DNA from: DATEPR01 sp036279295
GTDB taxonomy: Bacteria; Actinomycetota; Actinomycetes; Mycobacteriales; Pseudonocardiaceae
Reading direction: 5' to 3'
Assembly: GCA_036279295.1 (NCBI GenBank)
Contig: DASUJK010000317.1
Coordinates: 1-64,000, forward strand
Length of the DNA stretch: 64,000 nucleotides
The position numbers and the translations under genes were made by a program. Each line of letters begins with the position of its first letter. Positions within the stretch are counted from its first letter, which is position 1. The notes below the pieces were generated by a model, which was given only the letters and a program-made list of their open reading frames with translations, did no database searches and was not told the origin of the DNA. This document shows positions 1 to 7,725 of this stretch, in pieces.

Positions 1-1078
1 TCTCGTCATTGGTGCCAGGTGCGGCGGCCGGCAACGCACGCGGCAGGATCGACGTGAACAGCCAGGTCGACGCCAGGATCGCCATGGCCAGACCGGAACC
101 GGCGATGGCGAACCGCCGCCAACCGGAGAACAGCGGCGCCCTGGTCCGTGCGCTGCCGAACTGCCTGCCCTTGCTGGACAGCCAACTGGCGGCGGCCTGC
201 CGAGCCGCGCGACCGGAGATGCCACTGTGCTCCCGGACCGCCCAGAACCAAGCGGCACAGTCGCCTGCCGAGGGCCGGTGGTCCGGCTCGCGGGCCGTCA
301 TCGCGGCGAGCAGTTCGCCCAGCACGGCGGGAATGCCCTCGGGTATGCGCGGCGACCGGTGCAGCCGGGCCAGCGCAGACTCGACCTTGCTCACACCCGG
401 GTACTCCAGCTCGCCGGTCAGACACTCCAGCAGCACCAGCCCGAGCGAGTAGATGTCGGCCGCCGCGCTGACGTCCACGCCGAGGATCTGCTCCGGCGAC
501 AGGTAGGCCGCCGTGCCCATGATCTCGTTGGAGCCGGTCACCCTGGCCGCGTCCAGCAGCAGCGCGATGCCGAAGTCGGCGAGGTGTGGCGAGCCGTTGC
601 CGTCCAGCACGATGTTGGAGGGCTTGATGTCCCGGTGCACGATGCCGTTGCTGTGCACGTTGGCCAGTGCCATCGCCAGCCGGGCGCCGAGCAGCACCGC
701 GTCGTCGGAGTCCAGCGGGCCGCCGAGCAGCCGCTCGCGCAGGCTCTCCCCGTCCACCAGTTGCATCACCAGGTACGGCCGGTCGCCTTCGACGCCCGCG
801 TCGTAGATGCCGATCAGACCTGGGTGCGACAGACGGGCCAGGGCCTGCGCCTCAGCGCCGAACCTGGCCCGCACCGCGGTGTCCTGACCGGGATGGAACA
901 GCTTGACCGCGACTTTGCGATCGAGGCGGTCGTCGACGGCGCGGTAGACGTTCGCCGCGGCACCCTGGCCCAGCGGGCTGGTCAGGCGATAGCGGTCAGC
1001 TACGACAGAACCGGACAGATCGGCCATGCCGGACGAGGCGGATGTCCCCGCCGTCTCGACTCCGTCGTCGTCCCGCAT
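1..1078 (-). CDS. Serine/threonine protein kinase, PknB type (C-terminus beyond window)
   Basis: A Hanks-type Ser/Thr kinase, read leftward and open at the window edge, so only about 359 codons are visible. A glycine loop (LGQGAAANVY, residues 36-45), the ATP-binding lysine in VAVKL (about K59), the catalytic loop HRDIKPSN and DFG are all present; the usual APE is SPE. A membrane segment (AGSGLAMAILASTWLF) follows a short basic juxtamembrane region near the edge, so an extracytoplasmic sensor part is expected outside the window. The start is ATG at 1078 because AGAGGAAC lies just upstream; ATG at 1027 is an in-frame alternative. It lies downstream of the ECF sigma/anti-sigma pair on the same strand. 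Substrate unknown. Confidence 0.93.
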   Translation of the reverse strand, partial: MRDDDGVETAGTSASSGMADLSGSVVADRYRLTSPLGQGAAANVYRAVDDRLDRKVAVKLFHPGQDTAVRARFGAEAQALARLSHPGLIGIYDAGVEGDRPYLVMQLVDGESLRERLLGGPLDSDDAVLLGARLAMALANVHSNGIVHRDIKPSNIVLDGNGSPHLADFGIALLLDAARVTGSNEIMGTAAYLSPEQILGVDVSAAADIYSLGLVLLECLTGELEYPGVSKVESALARLHRSPRIPEGIPAVLGELLAAMTAREPDHRPSAGDCAAWFWAVREHSGISGRAARQAAASWLSSKGRQFGSARTRAPLFSGWRRFAIAGSGLAMAILASTWLFTSILPRALPAAAPGTNDE

Positions 1079-1233
1079 CGGCACCGTTCCTCTGGGGTGT
1101 CCTCGGCGTTGATCCTGGCCCTGATCGCCGGTGCGAATCACTGTATTGGGACTATCGCCCCGGCACCACTGCCTCGTGACACCAGCCAGCTTCAGGGTGA
1201 GGTGTTCACCTGGTCGAGGTCACTCCTGTGTGA

Positions 1234-1434
1234 CTACCGCTTGGCCGGCGTCTTCCTGCGTACCGCCGAGTAGAGCGCCGCGATGCCGGCCAGCGCCACC
1301 AGCAGGCCGAGCGCGAAGAACACCTTGTTACCGCTCATGAACCCGCCCTTGATGACCGCAAGACCCTGCAGGGTCCACAACAGGCCAAGTGCGAGTAGGA
1401 CTACGCCGATGACAACGGCCAGCCATGACTTCAT
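1234..1434 (-). CDS. Small two-pass membrane protein
   Basis: A 66-residue protein with two hydrophobic segments (WLAVVIGVVLLALGLLW and FFALGLLVALAGIAALYSA) separated by a short loop, and a basic C-terminus (RRKTPAKR) that should be cytoplasmic. The start at 1434 is preferred over an upstream in-frame ATG because GGGAGA lies about ten bases before it and the upstream extension is Cys/Arg-rich and unlike a membrane protein. It lies 19 bases after the anti-sigma gene on the same strand and is probably cotranscribed with it. No function recognised. Confidence 0.7.
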   Translation of the reverse strand: MKSWLAVVIGVVLLALGLLWTLQGLAVIKGGFMSGNKVFFALGLLVALAGIAALYSAVRRKTPAKR

Positions 1435-1453
1435 GTAATTGTCTCCCGAATTC

Positions 1454-2170
1454 TCAGGTCGAGGCTGACACGAACGTGTAGCCATCGAAGTTCCGCACCT
1501 GCACCGACACGACATCGTCCGCCGGAATCAGGGCCGCGCCCTCCAGATTGGTGCCGATCGCCGTGCCGTGGTGCGACACCAGCCAACTGCCGGCCACCTC
1601 GGTCCTGCCAGACCTGGACACCACTACCAGTTGACACTTCTGGCCGGTCGGGACTCCGGCCACCCACGCACTCACCCGTACCCAGCCGCCTGCGGGCATC
1701 ACGGTCACGCTCAACTCGGCGCCGTGCTGCGCTCCGTGCATGTGCACGGCCGCGCGGATCGACGGCGTCCGACCGCTCGCCATCGATGGCGCCGGCAGCG
1801 CCACCGAGTCCCCGGGTGCGGAGTTCCGGCCGAGCAGAATGCCGCCGCCCAGCACCGCGGCCACCGCGATCACGGCACCGGCCGACATCAGGATCGTCCT
1901 GGTCCGTAAGCCGGCATGGTGCTCGGTGCGGACCTGCCGCAGCGTGCGGCGAAGCACAAGGTCCCCGCCATCGGGCAGGCCGTCCAGGAAGATCTCCCGC
2001 GGCACGGCGCCGAGCTTGTCCTTGAGCCCGGTGAATTCGACGGCGAGCGCCCGGCACTCGGCACAGTCGGCCAGGTGGGCGGTCACCTCGCGGGTCTCCC
2101 GCGGGTCCAGGGCACCGAGCACGTACGCGCCCAGGGCGTTCGACAGGTGGTCGTCATCGCGCGAGCTCAT
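1454..2170 (-). CDS. Zinc-finger anti-sigma factor (RslA-like)
   Basis: A 238-residue membrane anti-sigma factor. The N-terminal cytoplasmic domain carries the H-x3-C-x2-C zinc-binding signature (HLADCAEC) of ZAS/zf-HC2 anti-sigma factors. A transmembrane helix follows (about residues 92-113, SAGAVIAVAAVLGGGILLG), then an extracytoplasmic domain of about 125 residues. Its ATG overlaps the sigma-factor stop by four bases (ATGA), the usual coupling of an ECF sigma factor with its inhibitor. By family knowledge it sequesters the sigma factor until the zinc centre is disturbed or the protein is proteolysed. The inducing signal is not evident. The C-terminal half has a paralogue across the divergent promoter (2890-3420). 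Confidence 0.92.
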   Translation of the reverse strand: MSSRDDDHLSNALGAYVLGALDPRETREVTAHLADCAECRALAVEFTGLKDKLGAVPREIFLDGLPDGGDLVLRRTLRQVRTEHHAGLRTRTILMSAGAVIAVAAVLGGGILLGRNSAPGDSVALPAPSMASGRTPSIRAAVHMHGAQHGAELSVTVMPAGGWVRVSAWVAGVPTGQKCQLVVVSRSGRTEVAGSWLVSHHGTAIGTNLEGAALIPADDVVSVQVRNFDGYTFVSAST

Positions 2171-2718
2171 CCGGCCACCCCTTTCAGCTCAGCCCGAGGA
2201 GCCCCGAACGCCTCACGCAGCGCGCGCATTGCGTGGTGCGAGCGTGACTTCACGGTACCGGGGGGAATCCCGAGCACATCGGCCGCTTCGGTCACGCTTC
2301 TGCCCCGAAAATAGAGCTCGACCAGGACTTCTCGGTGATTGCCGGACAACTGGTCCAAGGCCGCCATCACGACCATCGAGTCGACCACCGAATCGGCATG
2401 ATCCCGCTCGACCGGTGGCGATGCCGGCGACTCGGCCACCTCGACCGGCCGGGCCGCCCTGGCCCGCGCGCGGTCGGTGATGATGTTGCGGGCCACGGTG
2501 AGCAGCCAACCTCGGACCGAGCCCTTGCCGTTGACCAGTACCTCGGGGTGCTTCCACGCCCGGACCAGCGTCTCCTGCACGACGTCCTCGGCGATCGCCC
2601 GGTCACCGGTCAGCCGGGCCGCGTAGGCGAGCAGCGCACGGCCGTGTTCCTCGTACAGGGAACGGACGAGTGCCTCGTCCGCGTCGGCCTGCCGCCTGCG
2701 GGACCGTAGGGCTGCCAT
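2167..2718 (-). CDS. ECF RNA polymerase sigma factor (SigL-like)
   Basis: A 183-residue ECF sigma-70 factor. Region 2 is seen around RSLYEEHGRALLAYAARLTG and DVVQETLVRAWKHPE. Region 4 with its helix-turn-helix (SVTEAADVLGIPPGTVKSR) lies at about residues 140-165. Length and the linked zinc-finger anti-sigma gene fit the SigL/SigK-type groups of actinobacteria. The start at 2718 is supported by GGGAGG nine bases upstream. A TGAAC/CGTA promoter-like pair in front of it (2779-2804) suggests it activates its own transcription. Targets other than the divergent gene are unknown. Confidence 0.93.
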   Translation of the reverse strand: MAALRSRRRQADADEALVRSLYEEHGRALLAYAARLTGDRAIAEDVVQETLVRAWKHPEVLVNGKGSVRGWLLTVARNIITDRARARAARPVEVAESPASPPVERDHADSVVDSMVVMAALDQLSGNHREVLVELYFRGRSVTEAADVLGIPPGTVKSRSHHAMRALREAFGAPRAELKGVAG

Positions 2719-2778
2719 CCGGGCACCTCCCTTCGCGTCCCGAGGCTCCAGCCGGGCATTGTCGTGCTATCCGTCGTA

Positions 2779-2804
2779 TACGTAGGCCGAGCCGAATTAG
2801 TTCA
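2779..2804 (-). promoter_or_regulatory. Candidate autoregulated ECF promoter of the sigma gene
   Basis: On the minus strand TGAAC (2804-2800) is followed after 17 bases by CGTA (2782-2779). This resembles the TGAACC/CGT promoters reported for SigL-type ECF factors. It lies about 60 bases before the sigma-factor start. The -35 element is one base short of the form seen on the other strand, so this is the weaker of the two sites. Confidence 0.45.
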
Positions 2805-2827
2805 TTTCGGTGAGTCAGGCCACACGG

Positions 2828-2856
2828 TGAACCAGTTCCGCGTCTAGTCCGTGTTA
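2828..2856 (+). promoter_or_regulatory. Candidate ECF (SigL-type) promoter of the anti-sigma paralogue
   Basis: TGAACC (2828-2833) and CGTGTTA (2850-2856) are separated by 16 bases, close to the consensus described for mycobacterial SigL promoters. Transcription from here would start near 2862, 28 bases before the chosen start codon. This also rules against a GTG at 2851 as the start, because that codon lies inside the -10 element. Confidence 0.55.
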
Positions 2857-2889
2857 GGGGTTGCGATCAACCGGCACAAGGGGGGTGGC

Positions 2890-3420
2890 ATGCCTACCGA
2901 TGCCCGGAACCGGCCCAGCCCCGGGGATTTGCCGGCCGAGTTCTTCCTGGACGGCCCGATCCCCGGCGGTGAGGAACTGCTGCTGCGTACCGTGGCCAGG
3001 ATGCGCAGGCAGGCGACCCGATCGGCTCGGTTGCGCGGTGTGCTGCTGGTGGCGGTCATCGTGCTGTCCGGTGCCGTGCTGACCAGCGCCGGTATGGCCC
3101 TTGGCCGGTTGAGCGACGACGACCGGGTGCCGGTGGGCGGTCCGATCATCGCGAGCGTGGACGGGGCCCGGCTGACCGCGACGATGGCGTCCGGTGACGG
3201 CGGCAGCTACTTCACCGTGTCGGTCACCGGCGTGCCGATCGGCACCACCTGCCGGCTGACCGTCATCGGCCAGGACGGTACCCGCTCGGACAACGGCAGC
3301 TGGGCGATCGGGCCAGCACCCCGCCCGATCGAGACCATGACGTGGATGCACCCGAACCAGATCGCCGAGCTCGACGTGGTGACCAGCACCGGTCTGGAAC
3401 TGATAGCTGCCACGAAATAG
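2890..3420 (+). CDS. Membrane anti-sigma-factor paralogue lacking the zinc finger
   Basis: A 176-residue protein related to the anti-sigma factor at 1454-2170. Both share the segment before the membrane (EFFLDGPIPGGEELLLR here, EIFLDGLPDGGDLVLRR there), a transmembrane helix ending in GR, and a similar extracytoplasmic beta-rich domain including GVPIGTTCRLTV / GVPTGQKCQLVV. The HxxxCxxC zinc finger that contacts sigma is absent. The start at 2890 has AAGGGGGG just upstream. It is transcribed away from the sigma gene behind a well-matched ECF promoter motif. It may be a regulon product that modulates signalling, for example a decoy for a protease or ligand; that role is inference. Confidence 0.75.
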   Translation: MPTDARNRPSPGDLPAEFFLDGPIPGGEELLLRTVARMRRQATRSARLRGVLLVAVIVLSGAVLTSAGMALGRLSDDDRVPVGGPIIASVDGARLTATMASGDGGSYFTVSVTGVPIGTTCRLTVIGQDGTRSDNGSWAIGPAPRPIETMTWMHPNQIAELDVVTSTGLELIAATK

Positions 3421-3445
3421 GGCGGTGCCGCGATCGGCACCGCCC
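3420..3445. terminator. Bidirectional hairpin terminator between convergent genes
   Basis: A perfect 10-bp inverted repeat, GGGCGGTGCC (3420-3429) and GGCACCGCCC (3436-3445), with a six-base loop. It begins at the last base of the anti-sigma paralogue and ends five bases before the Ku stop codon. There is only a short T-run afterwards (CTGTTCT), as is common in high-GC actinobacteria. Confidence 0.8.
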
Positions 3446-3450
3446 TGTTC

Positions 3451-4341
3451 TCAGCCCTTGGCGCCGTTGCCGGCCTTCTCCCGTGCCTTGGCCCGATTGG
3501 CCGCCCGGGTCGCGGCAGCCTTGGCCGCTGCCGCCTGCCGGACCGCTGCCTTCGCCTTGTCCACGGCCCGGCCGGTCGTGGCGTTGTCCGCGCTCTGCCG
3601 CAGGCTGGCCACCAGTTCGGTGGTCGTCGTGTCCTGCTGGGCCGCTGTCGGCCGGACCACCGCGCCGGCCGCGGCCCGTGCGTCCACGAGTGCCCGCAGC
3701 GCATCCCGGTAGCCGTCGGTGTACTGGCTCGGCTCGAAATCGCCGGACAGCCGCTCGACATCGGCCACCGCCGAGCGCAGCTCCCGCATCTGGACCATGA
3801 CGTCCTCGTCCAGGAACGGGAACTCGGGCGAGCGGATCTCGTCCGGCCACAACAGGGTGGTCAGCACGATGACGTTGCCGCGTTCCCGCAGCATGGCCAG
3901 TGCCTCGCGCTGCCGCAGCGCCACCGTGACCACGGCGACCCGGCCGGACTGGCGCAGGGCCTCGCCGAGCAGCACATACGGCTTGGTGCCGGCCGGTTCC
4001 GGTGCCAGGTAGTAACTGCGGTCGAAGTACAGCGGGTCGATCTGCTCCAGCGGCGTGAACGCGCGGACCTCGATGGCGTGCGCCGCTGTCACCGGCAAGC
4101 CCGCCATGTCCTGTTGAGTGAGGACGACGACGTCACCGTCCGGCAGGTCGACACCCTTGCCCAATTCGCTGAACGGCACGTCTGCGCCGTCGATCTCGCA
4201 GGTCCGGCGCAGCTTGATGCGGCCGCCGTCGGTGACGTGTAACTGATGCAGACCGCTGCCGCGCTCCTCGGTGGCGCTGTACGCCTTGACCGGGACCGCG
4301 ATCGGCCCGAATGAGATGGTGCCGTTCCACACGCTTCGCAT
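3451..4341 (-). CDS. ku: Non-homologous end-joining protein Ku
   Basis: A 296-residue bacterial Ku. It starts with the family-typical MRSVWNGTISFGPIAVPVK and contains RRTCEIDGADVPFSELGKG and DPLYFDRSYYLAPEPAGTKPY. By family knowledge it forms a homodimeric ring on double-strand DNA ends and recruits the ligase LigD. The C-terminal 50 residues are an Ala/Lys/Arg-rich tail, as in mycobacterial Ku, where such tails bind DNA. The start at 4341 is chosen because a GGAG motif precedes it and the ring domain begins there; 30 further upstream codons are unlike the family. No ligD is visible in the window. Confidence 0.96.
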   Translation of the reverse strand: MRSVWNGTISFGPIAVPVKAYSATEERGSGLHQLHVTDGGRIKLRRTCEIDGADVPFSELGKGVDLPDGDVVVLTQQDMAGLPVTAAHAIEVRAFTPLEQIDPLYFDRSYYLAPEPAGTKPYVLLGEALRQSGRVAVVTVALRQREALAMLRERGNVIVLTTLLWPDEIRSPEFPFLDEDVMVQMRELRSAVADVERLSGDFEPSQYTDGYRDALRALVDARAAAGAVVRPTAAQQDTTTTELVASLRQSADNATTGRAVDKAKAAVRQAAAAKAAATRAANRAKAREKAGNGAKG

Positions 4342-4459
4342 GACCAGCTCCGATGGGGTGGAGGACTCAGCTATGCGGCGCCGCGGGGAAGGGGACGCCT
4401 TTACGAACACCCCAACAATAGGTCCGACCACCGACAGTTCTGGACCGCCAACCGAGGGT

Positions 4460-5279
4460 TCAGCCGCGTTCGCGCAGCCAGTTCAACGCGTCCTCGGAGT
4501 GCGTCAACACGGACACGTGCCCGTCGGTTGGCTTCAGCCACAGTTCGGCCGGGCGAGCCCGGTTCGCCAGCCATTCGGAGTGCTCACTGGGCACCATCCG
4601 GTCCCGGACACCGTGCATCAGCAGTGTCGGTACGACCACGTCAGCCGGGTCGAAGCCCCACGGGGTGACCAGGGCCAGGTCGTCGTCCACGAAGCCGGCC
4701 ATGCCATCCGTCATGGCCTGGCCGGCGTTCCTGCCCAGCCACGCCCAGTCGCCGGCCAGCATGGCGAAATCCGCCTCGGTGAAGACGTCCGGATCGAACT
4801 CGACCGTGGTCAGATGAGCCGTGAGCGCGGCCCGACCGGCCACCGCGGCGTGCAGTTCGGCAGCGCCGGCCGCGGCCATGCCGGCGAACCAGTCCAGGCC
4901 GTCGGCACCGTAGGGCGCCGGGCTGGCGACCGCAGCCACGCCGACCACCCGCTCGGGCAGCAGCGCGCCGCAGGCCAGCGCGTGTGGTCCGCCGCCGGAG
5001 GCACCAAGCACGGCGAACTTGTCAACGCCGAACGCATCCGCGACGGCGGCGACATCGTCGGCGAGGGATGCGATGTTCCGCCCCGCCCGGGGTGTTGACG
5101 GGCCGTAGCCCGGCCGGTCCAGGGCCAGCCAGCGGATGCCGGGCAGGTGCTCCAGCGACTCGGGCGGGTTGCCTGTCTGGGGAGTGCCGTGGGTGCCAGA
5201 AGACGGCCAGGTCCCCGGTACCACTGTCGTAGCCATGCACGGTCCGGCCGTCAGCCATCTTGATGTCGATCTCACGCAT
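4460..5279 (-). pseudogene. Alpha/beta hydrolase, split by a one-base frameshift
   Basis: An alpha/beta-hydrolase-fold protein of about 272 residues in two frames. The first frame begins MREIDIKMADGRTVHGYDSG and runs to LAVFWH; the second continues HGTPQTGNPPE, LALDRPGYG, the nucleophile elbow GASGGGPHA and the late GHVS histidine motif. Removing one C from the CCC run (GGG at 5191-5193 on the plus strand) joins them as FWH-HGTPQTG, the expected oxyanion-hole region. Everything else in the family is intact, so this is either a sequencing error or a very recent lesion. The ATG overlaps the stop of the preceding gene (TGATG), indicating an operon with it. Substrate unknown. Confidence 0.85.
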
Positions 5280-5680
5280 CAGATCCTCGCGTCCGGGCCC
5301 GCGCTGGAGACCACGATGTCCAGCACCGGCCTGCTCTGGGCGAGCGCTCCGGCCGCATGCCCGGTGGCGGTGGCCGCTGCGTTGAGGACCTCGGTCAGCG
5401 CGGCGATGTCGGGTGAGTCCACCGCTGCCAGCGCACCGTCGCGATGCCGGTCGCCGACGTGGGTGGCGAGGCGGGCCAAGGCGGCCGCGATGTGTCGCTG
5501 GCCGGCCACCAGTTGGTCGACAACGGCGGTCAGGTCGGCGAGATCACCGATACCGGAGCGTCCGGTGTCACCGGCCAGTTCGTTGGCGCAGGCGGTGAGG
5601 TGCGCGGCGGCCACGGTGGCGGGCAGCGCCGGCAGCGCGTGGTCAGGCGACGCGGTCGGCTCGTCGTCACGCCCTGACAC
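5279..5680 (-). CDS. Hypothetical protein, Ala-rich helical
   Basis: A predicted 133-residue protein, mostly Ala-rich amphipathic helix (for example VVDQLVAGQRHIAAALARLA). No family recognised. The open frame extends to 5788, but the N-terminal 36 codons are Arg-rich and unlike the rest, so a GTG at 5680 is proposed; the exact start is uncertain. It is coupled by overlap to the alpha/beta hydrolase downstream and lies after another hypothetical gene on the same strand. The three form one minus-strand unit divergent from the XRE regulator. Confidence 0.55.
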   Translation of the reverse strand: MSGRDDEPTASPDHALPALPATVAAAHLTACANELAGDTGRSGIGDLADLTAVVDQLVAGQRHIAAALARLATHVGDRHRDGALAAVDSPDIAALTEVLNAAATATGHAAGALAQSRPVLDIVVSSAGPDARI

Positions 5681-5797
5681 CGGATCACACCGCCCTTCGG
5701 TCGCTGCCGGGTCATACTGCCACCGAGCCGCCAACCGAACCGGTTGCCGCGCCGGACGGGTGAGCGTACGCGCCCGGCGGCAGGGCAAGCCGCACGG

Positions 5798-6217
5798 TCA
5801 GGTGCTTGCTGACGGTTGGGTCGAGAGGTGGCCATTGACCAGCCGCCGCAACGGCTCGCGGGCAGCCACACTGTCCGCCAGGCACCAGGTTCGCGCGAAG
5901 AGTTCGGTGATCGGCTCAGCCGCCTGCCAATCTGGCATGGCAGCTGTCGAGCCGCGGTGATCGACGAAGGTGGCCACCCAGGTCGCGGCCTCCCACAGTT
6001 CGGCCACCAGTTGCTGGGGTTCATGGCCGGTCGCGATTGCTCCGTCGCCGCCGATGCGGGTGTGATTGTCATCCGGCCATTCGTCGGCCTCGTGGAGTGA
6101 AACACCGAACTGGCCAGCGAGCTTGGCTCCTGCCACCAGCACCGCGCACAGAGTGGCATGCAGTGTGTCGCCGTGGTCACGCGAGTTGATCAGGGCTGGA
6201 TGACCCGTACGTGTCAC
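5798..6217 (-). CDS. Hypothetical protein
   Basis: A 139-residue soluble protein with no recognised domain. The middle is acidic (LHEADEWPDDN) and is followed by a helical region rich in Trp and Ala (QQLVAELWEAATWVATFV). The GTG start at 6217 is well supported by GGAGGG six bases upstream. It is the first gene of a minus-strand unit with the next hypothetical protein and the hydrolase, and is divergent from the XRE-DUF5753 regulator, which may control it; that link rests on position only. Confidence 0.65.
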   Translation of the reverse strand: MTRTGHPALINSRDHGDTLHATLCAVLVAGAKLAGQFGVSLHEADEWPDDNHTRIGGDGAIATGHEPQQLVAELWEAATWVATFVDHRGSTAAMPDWQAAEPITELFARTWCLADSVAAREPLRRLVNGHLSTQPSAST

Positions 6218-6271
6218 GTGCCCTCCGCGTAGGCAGCGGTCACTCTGTGTCGTAAGAGGCGAGGAGGGTCG

Positions 6272-7115
6272 GTGGCGAACCAGTCCATCAACACCCGAGG
6301 AATCGGGCTCGAACTACAGCGACTCCGCAAGGAGCGGAAGTTCACCTGCGCCCAGGTCGGCGACGCGATAGGCGTGTCGGCCAGCATGATCAGCCGGATC
6401 GAGACCGGTCGGAAGGAGCCGACGAGCGAACTCGTCGCCTCGATACTCACCGTGCTCGGAGTCAAGGGCGTCGAGCGGGAGCAGTTGATCGACCAGGCGC
6501 GCCGGCAGGGATGAAACCGGCCTGGTGGAGAACACGACTTCGACCGAGCAGAGCCGGAACTACCGGAACTTCGAGCTCAAGGCGACGCGGATCACCGACT
6601 TCGAGCTGGCGTTGGTGCCCGGCCTCGCGCAGACACCGGAGTACGCATACGAAACCCTGTCCGCGCTGCGAGTCGGTGACCGCGAGGAGGACATCGAGGC
6701 ATGGGTGGGCCTCCGCATGTCCCGGCAGGCGATCCTGGCCCGCAAGCATCCGCCTGAACTGCACTGGATCCTGACTGAGCTGAACCTGCGGCAGCCGATC
6801 GGCGGCGGCAAGATCATGAGCCGCCAGGTCCAACACCTTGCCGAACTGGCCGAACGACCCAATATCACGGTCAATGTCATCCCGGCCACCGTCGCCGCAC
6901 ATGCCGGCTTGGAGGGCCAGTTCGTGATCATGGAGTTCGCCGTCGATCCAACGGTCGTCTATGTCGAGGACAAGACGACCGGGCTGTTTCTGGACGACGA
7001 TGCCAAGGTCGCCCGCTATAGGCTGACCGTGGAGAAATTGACGGACGTCACTTTGGATGCGAAGGCGTCATTGCGCATGCTGAGGTCCATCGCGACCGAT
7101 CTAGGACGAGAATGA
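6272..7115 (+). pseudogene. XRE regulator with DUF5753, split by a one-base frameshift
   Basis: Two adjacent frames together form one usual actinobacterial XRE-DUF5753 protein of about 280 residues. The first frame (from GTG at 6272, behind GAGGAGGG) holds the helix-turn-helix (FTCAQVGDAIGVSASMISRIE) and stops at 6514. The second, from about 6525, holds DUF5753 (TRITDFELALVPGLAQTPEY through VVYVEDKTTGLF). Deleting one G from the GGG at 6508-6510 joins them without loss of family positions (ARRQDETGLVENTTSTEQ). Such regulators normally pair with a DUF397 protein, which follows directly. Ligand unknown. It could be a sequencing error rather than a true lesion. Confidence 0.85.
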
Positions 7116-7116
7116 G

Positions 7117-7309
7117 GTGCGAGACTCAGTGGCAGAGCTCGGAGTGTGGCGCAGGAGTAGTCGCAGTGGGAGTGAAGGCAACTGTGTTGAGCTGAACCAG
7201 TTACTCGACGCGGTTCGGGACAGCAAGAACGCGACCGGACCCAGTCCTACGCGCCACAGACCTGCGGAGCATGGTCGCCGCCGTGAAATCAGGCCAGTTC
7301 GACCGGTAG
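7117..7309 (+). pseudogene. DUF397 protein, split by a one-base frameshift
   Basis: The small partner protein usually encoded after XRE-DUF5753 regulators. The first frame reads VWRRSSRSGSEGNCVE and VRDSKNATGP, the DUF397 core. The conserved end VLRATDLRSMVAAVKSGQF with a TAG at 7307-7309 is in another frame. Removing one C from CCC at 7240-7242 restores GPVLRATD. The gene follows the regulator stop by one base. By family precedent the product is a small DNA-binding or toxin-antitoxin-like partner of the regulator; its exact role is unsettled. Confidence 0.85.
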
Positions 7310-7381
7310 CCGGCGCGGCGACACTGGACAGAAAGTGGTCATCCGCCCCCGGTGTCGGCCGGTTGGACCACACTGGTTGGC

Positions 7382-7720
7382 ATGGGCGCGGAACTGGTGG
7401 ATGTGGTGGTGTCGGCGTTGTCGGCCGGCGCGGTGGCGGGGGTCAAGGACACAGCGGGCACGGCGGTCAAGGACGCCTACGCCGGCCTGCTCGCGTTGCT
7501 GCGACGCCGGTGGGGTCATGCGCAGGTCGATGCTGTGGTCGCGTTGGAACCTGCGGAGTTGCGGCGTGCGCTGACCGAGGCGGATGTGGTCGTCGACGAG
7601 GAGATCGTGGCGGCGGCGCGGCAGGTGTTGCAGGCGGGTAAGTACACAGTGGACATTCACGAGTCCACCGGCGTACAGGTCGGTGACGGCAATACGATGA
7701 CCCTGCACGTGAACAAGTAG
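7382..7720 (+). CDS. Small Bell-type effector with C-terminal RHIM-like amyloid motif
   Basis: A 112-residue protein. The N-terminal about 85 residues are a hydrophobic helical domain (ELVDVVVSALSAGAVAGVK, then DAYAGLLALLRRRWG) resembling the Bell domains, bacterial counterparts of the fungal HeLo/HELL cell-death domains. The C-terminus carries GVQVGDGNTMTLHV, a BASS3/RHIM-like amyloid signalling motif (G-D/E-x-N-S/T). The next gene has a matching motif, SPTGENNSMVI, at its N-terminus, and this effector-plus-NLR arrangement is the described one. The start is put at ATG 7382, where the hydrophobic domain begins; a GTG at 7352 is possible. Expected role: membrane-disrupting effector triggered by templated amyloid from the NLR. 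Confidence 0.75.
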   Translation: MGAELVDVVVSALSAGAVAGVKDTAGTAVKDAYAGLLALLRRRWGHAQVDAVVALEPAELRRALTEADVVVDEEIVAAARQVLQAGKYTVDIHESTGVQVGDGNTMTLHVNK

Positions 7721-7725
7721 CCGCC

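Noticed and set aside
227..1273. Long plus-strand frame across the kinase gene
   Set aside because: It is the shadow of the minus-strand kinase, which shows all catalytic motifs; the plus-strand product has no family features.
2851..2889. GTG at 2851 as start of the anti-sigma paralogue
   Set aside because: It lies within the -10 element of the ECF promoter; ATG 2890 has a strong ribosome-binding site and begins the conserved part.
6511..6774. ATGA-overlapping frame starting MKPAWW after the XRE helix-turn-helix
   Set aside because: Only the first few residues resemble anything; the rest is a shadow of the DUF5753 frame, and one base deletion at 6508-6510 joins the real frames.
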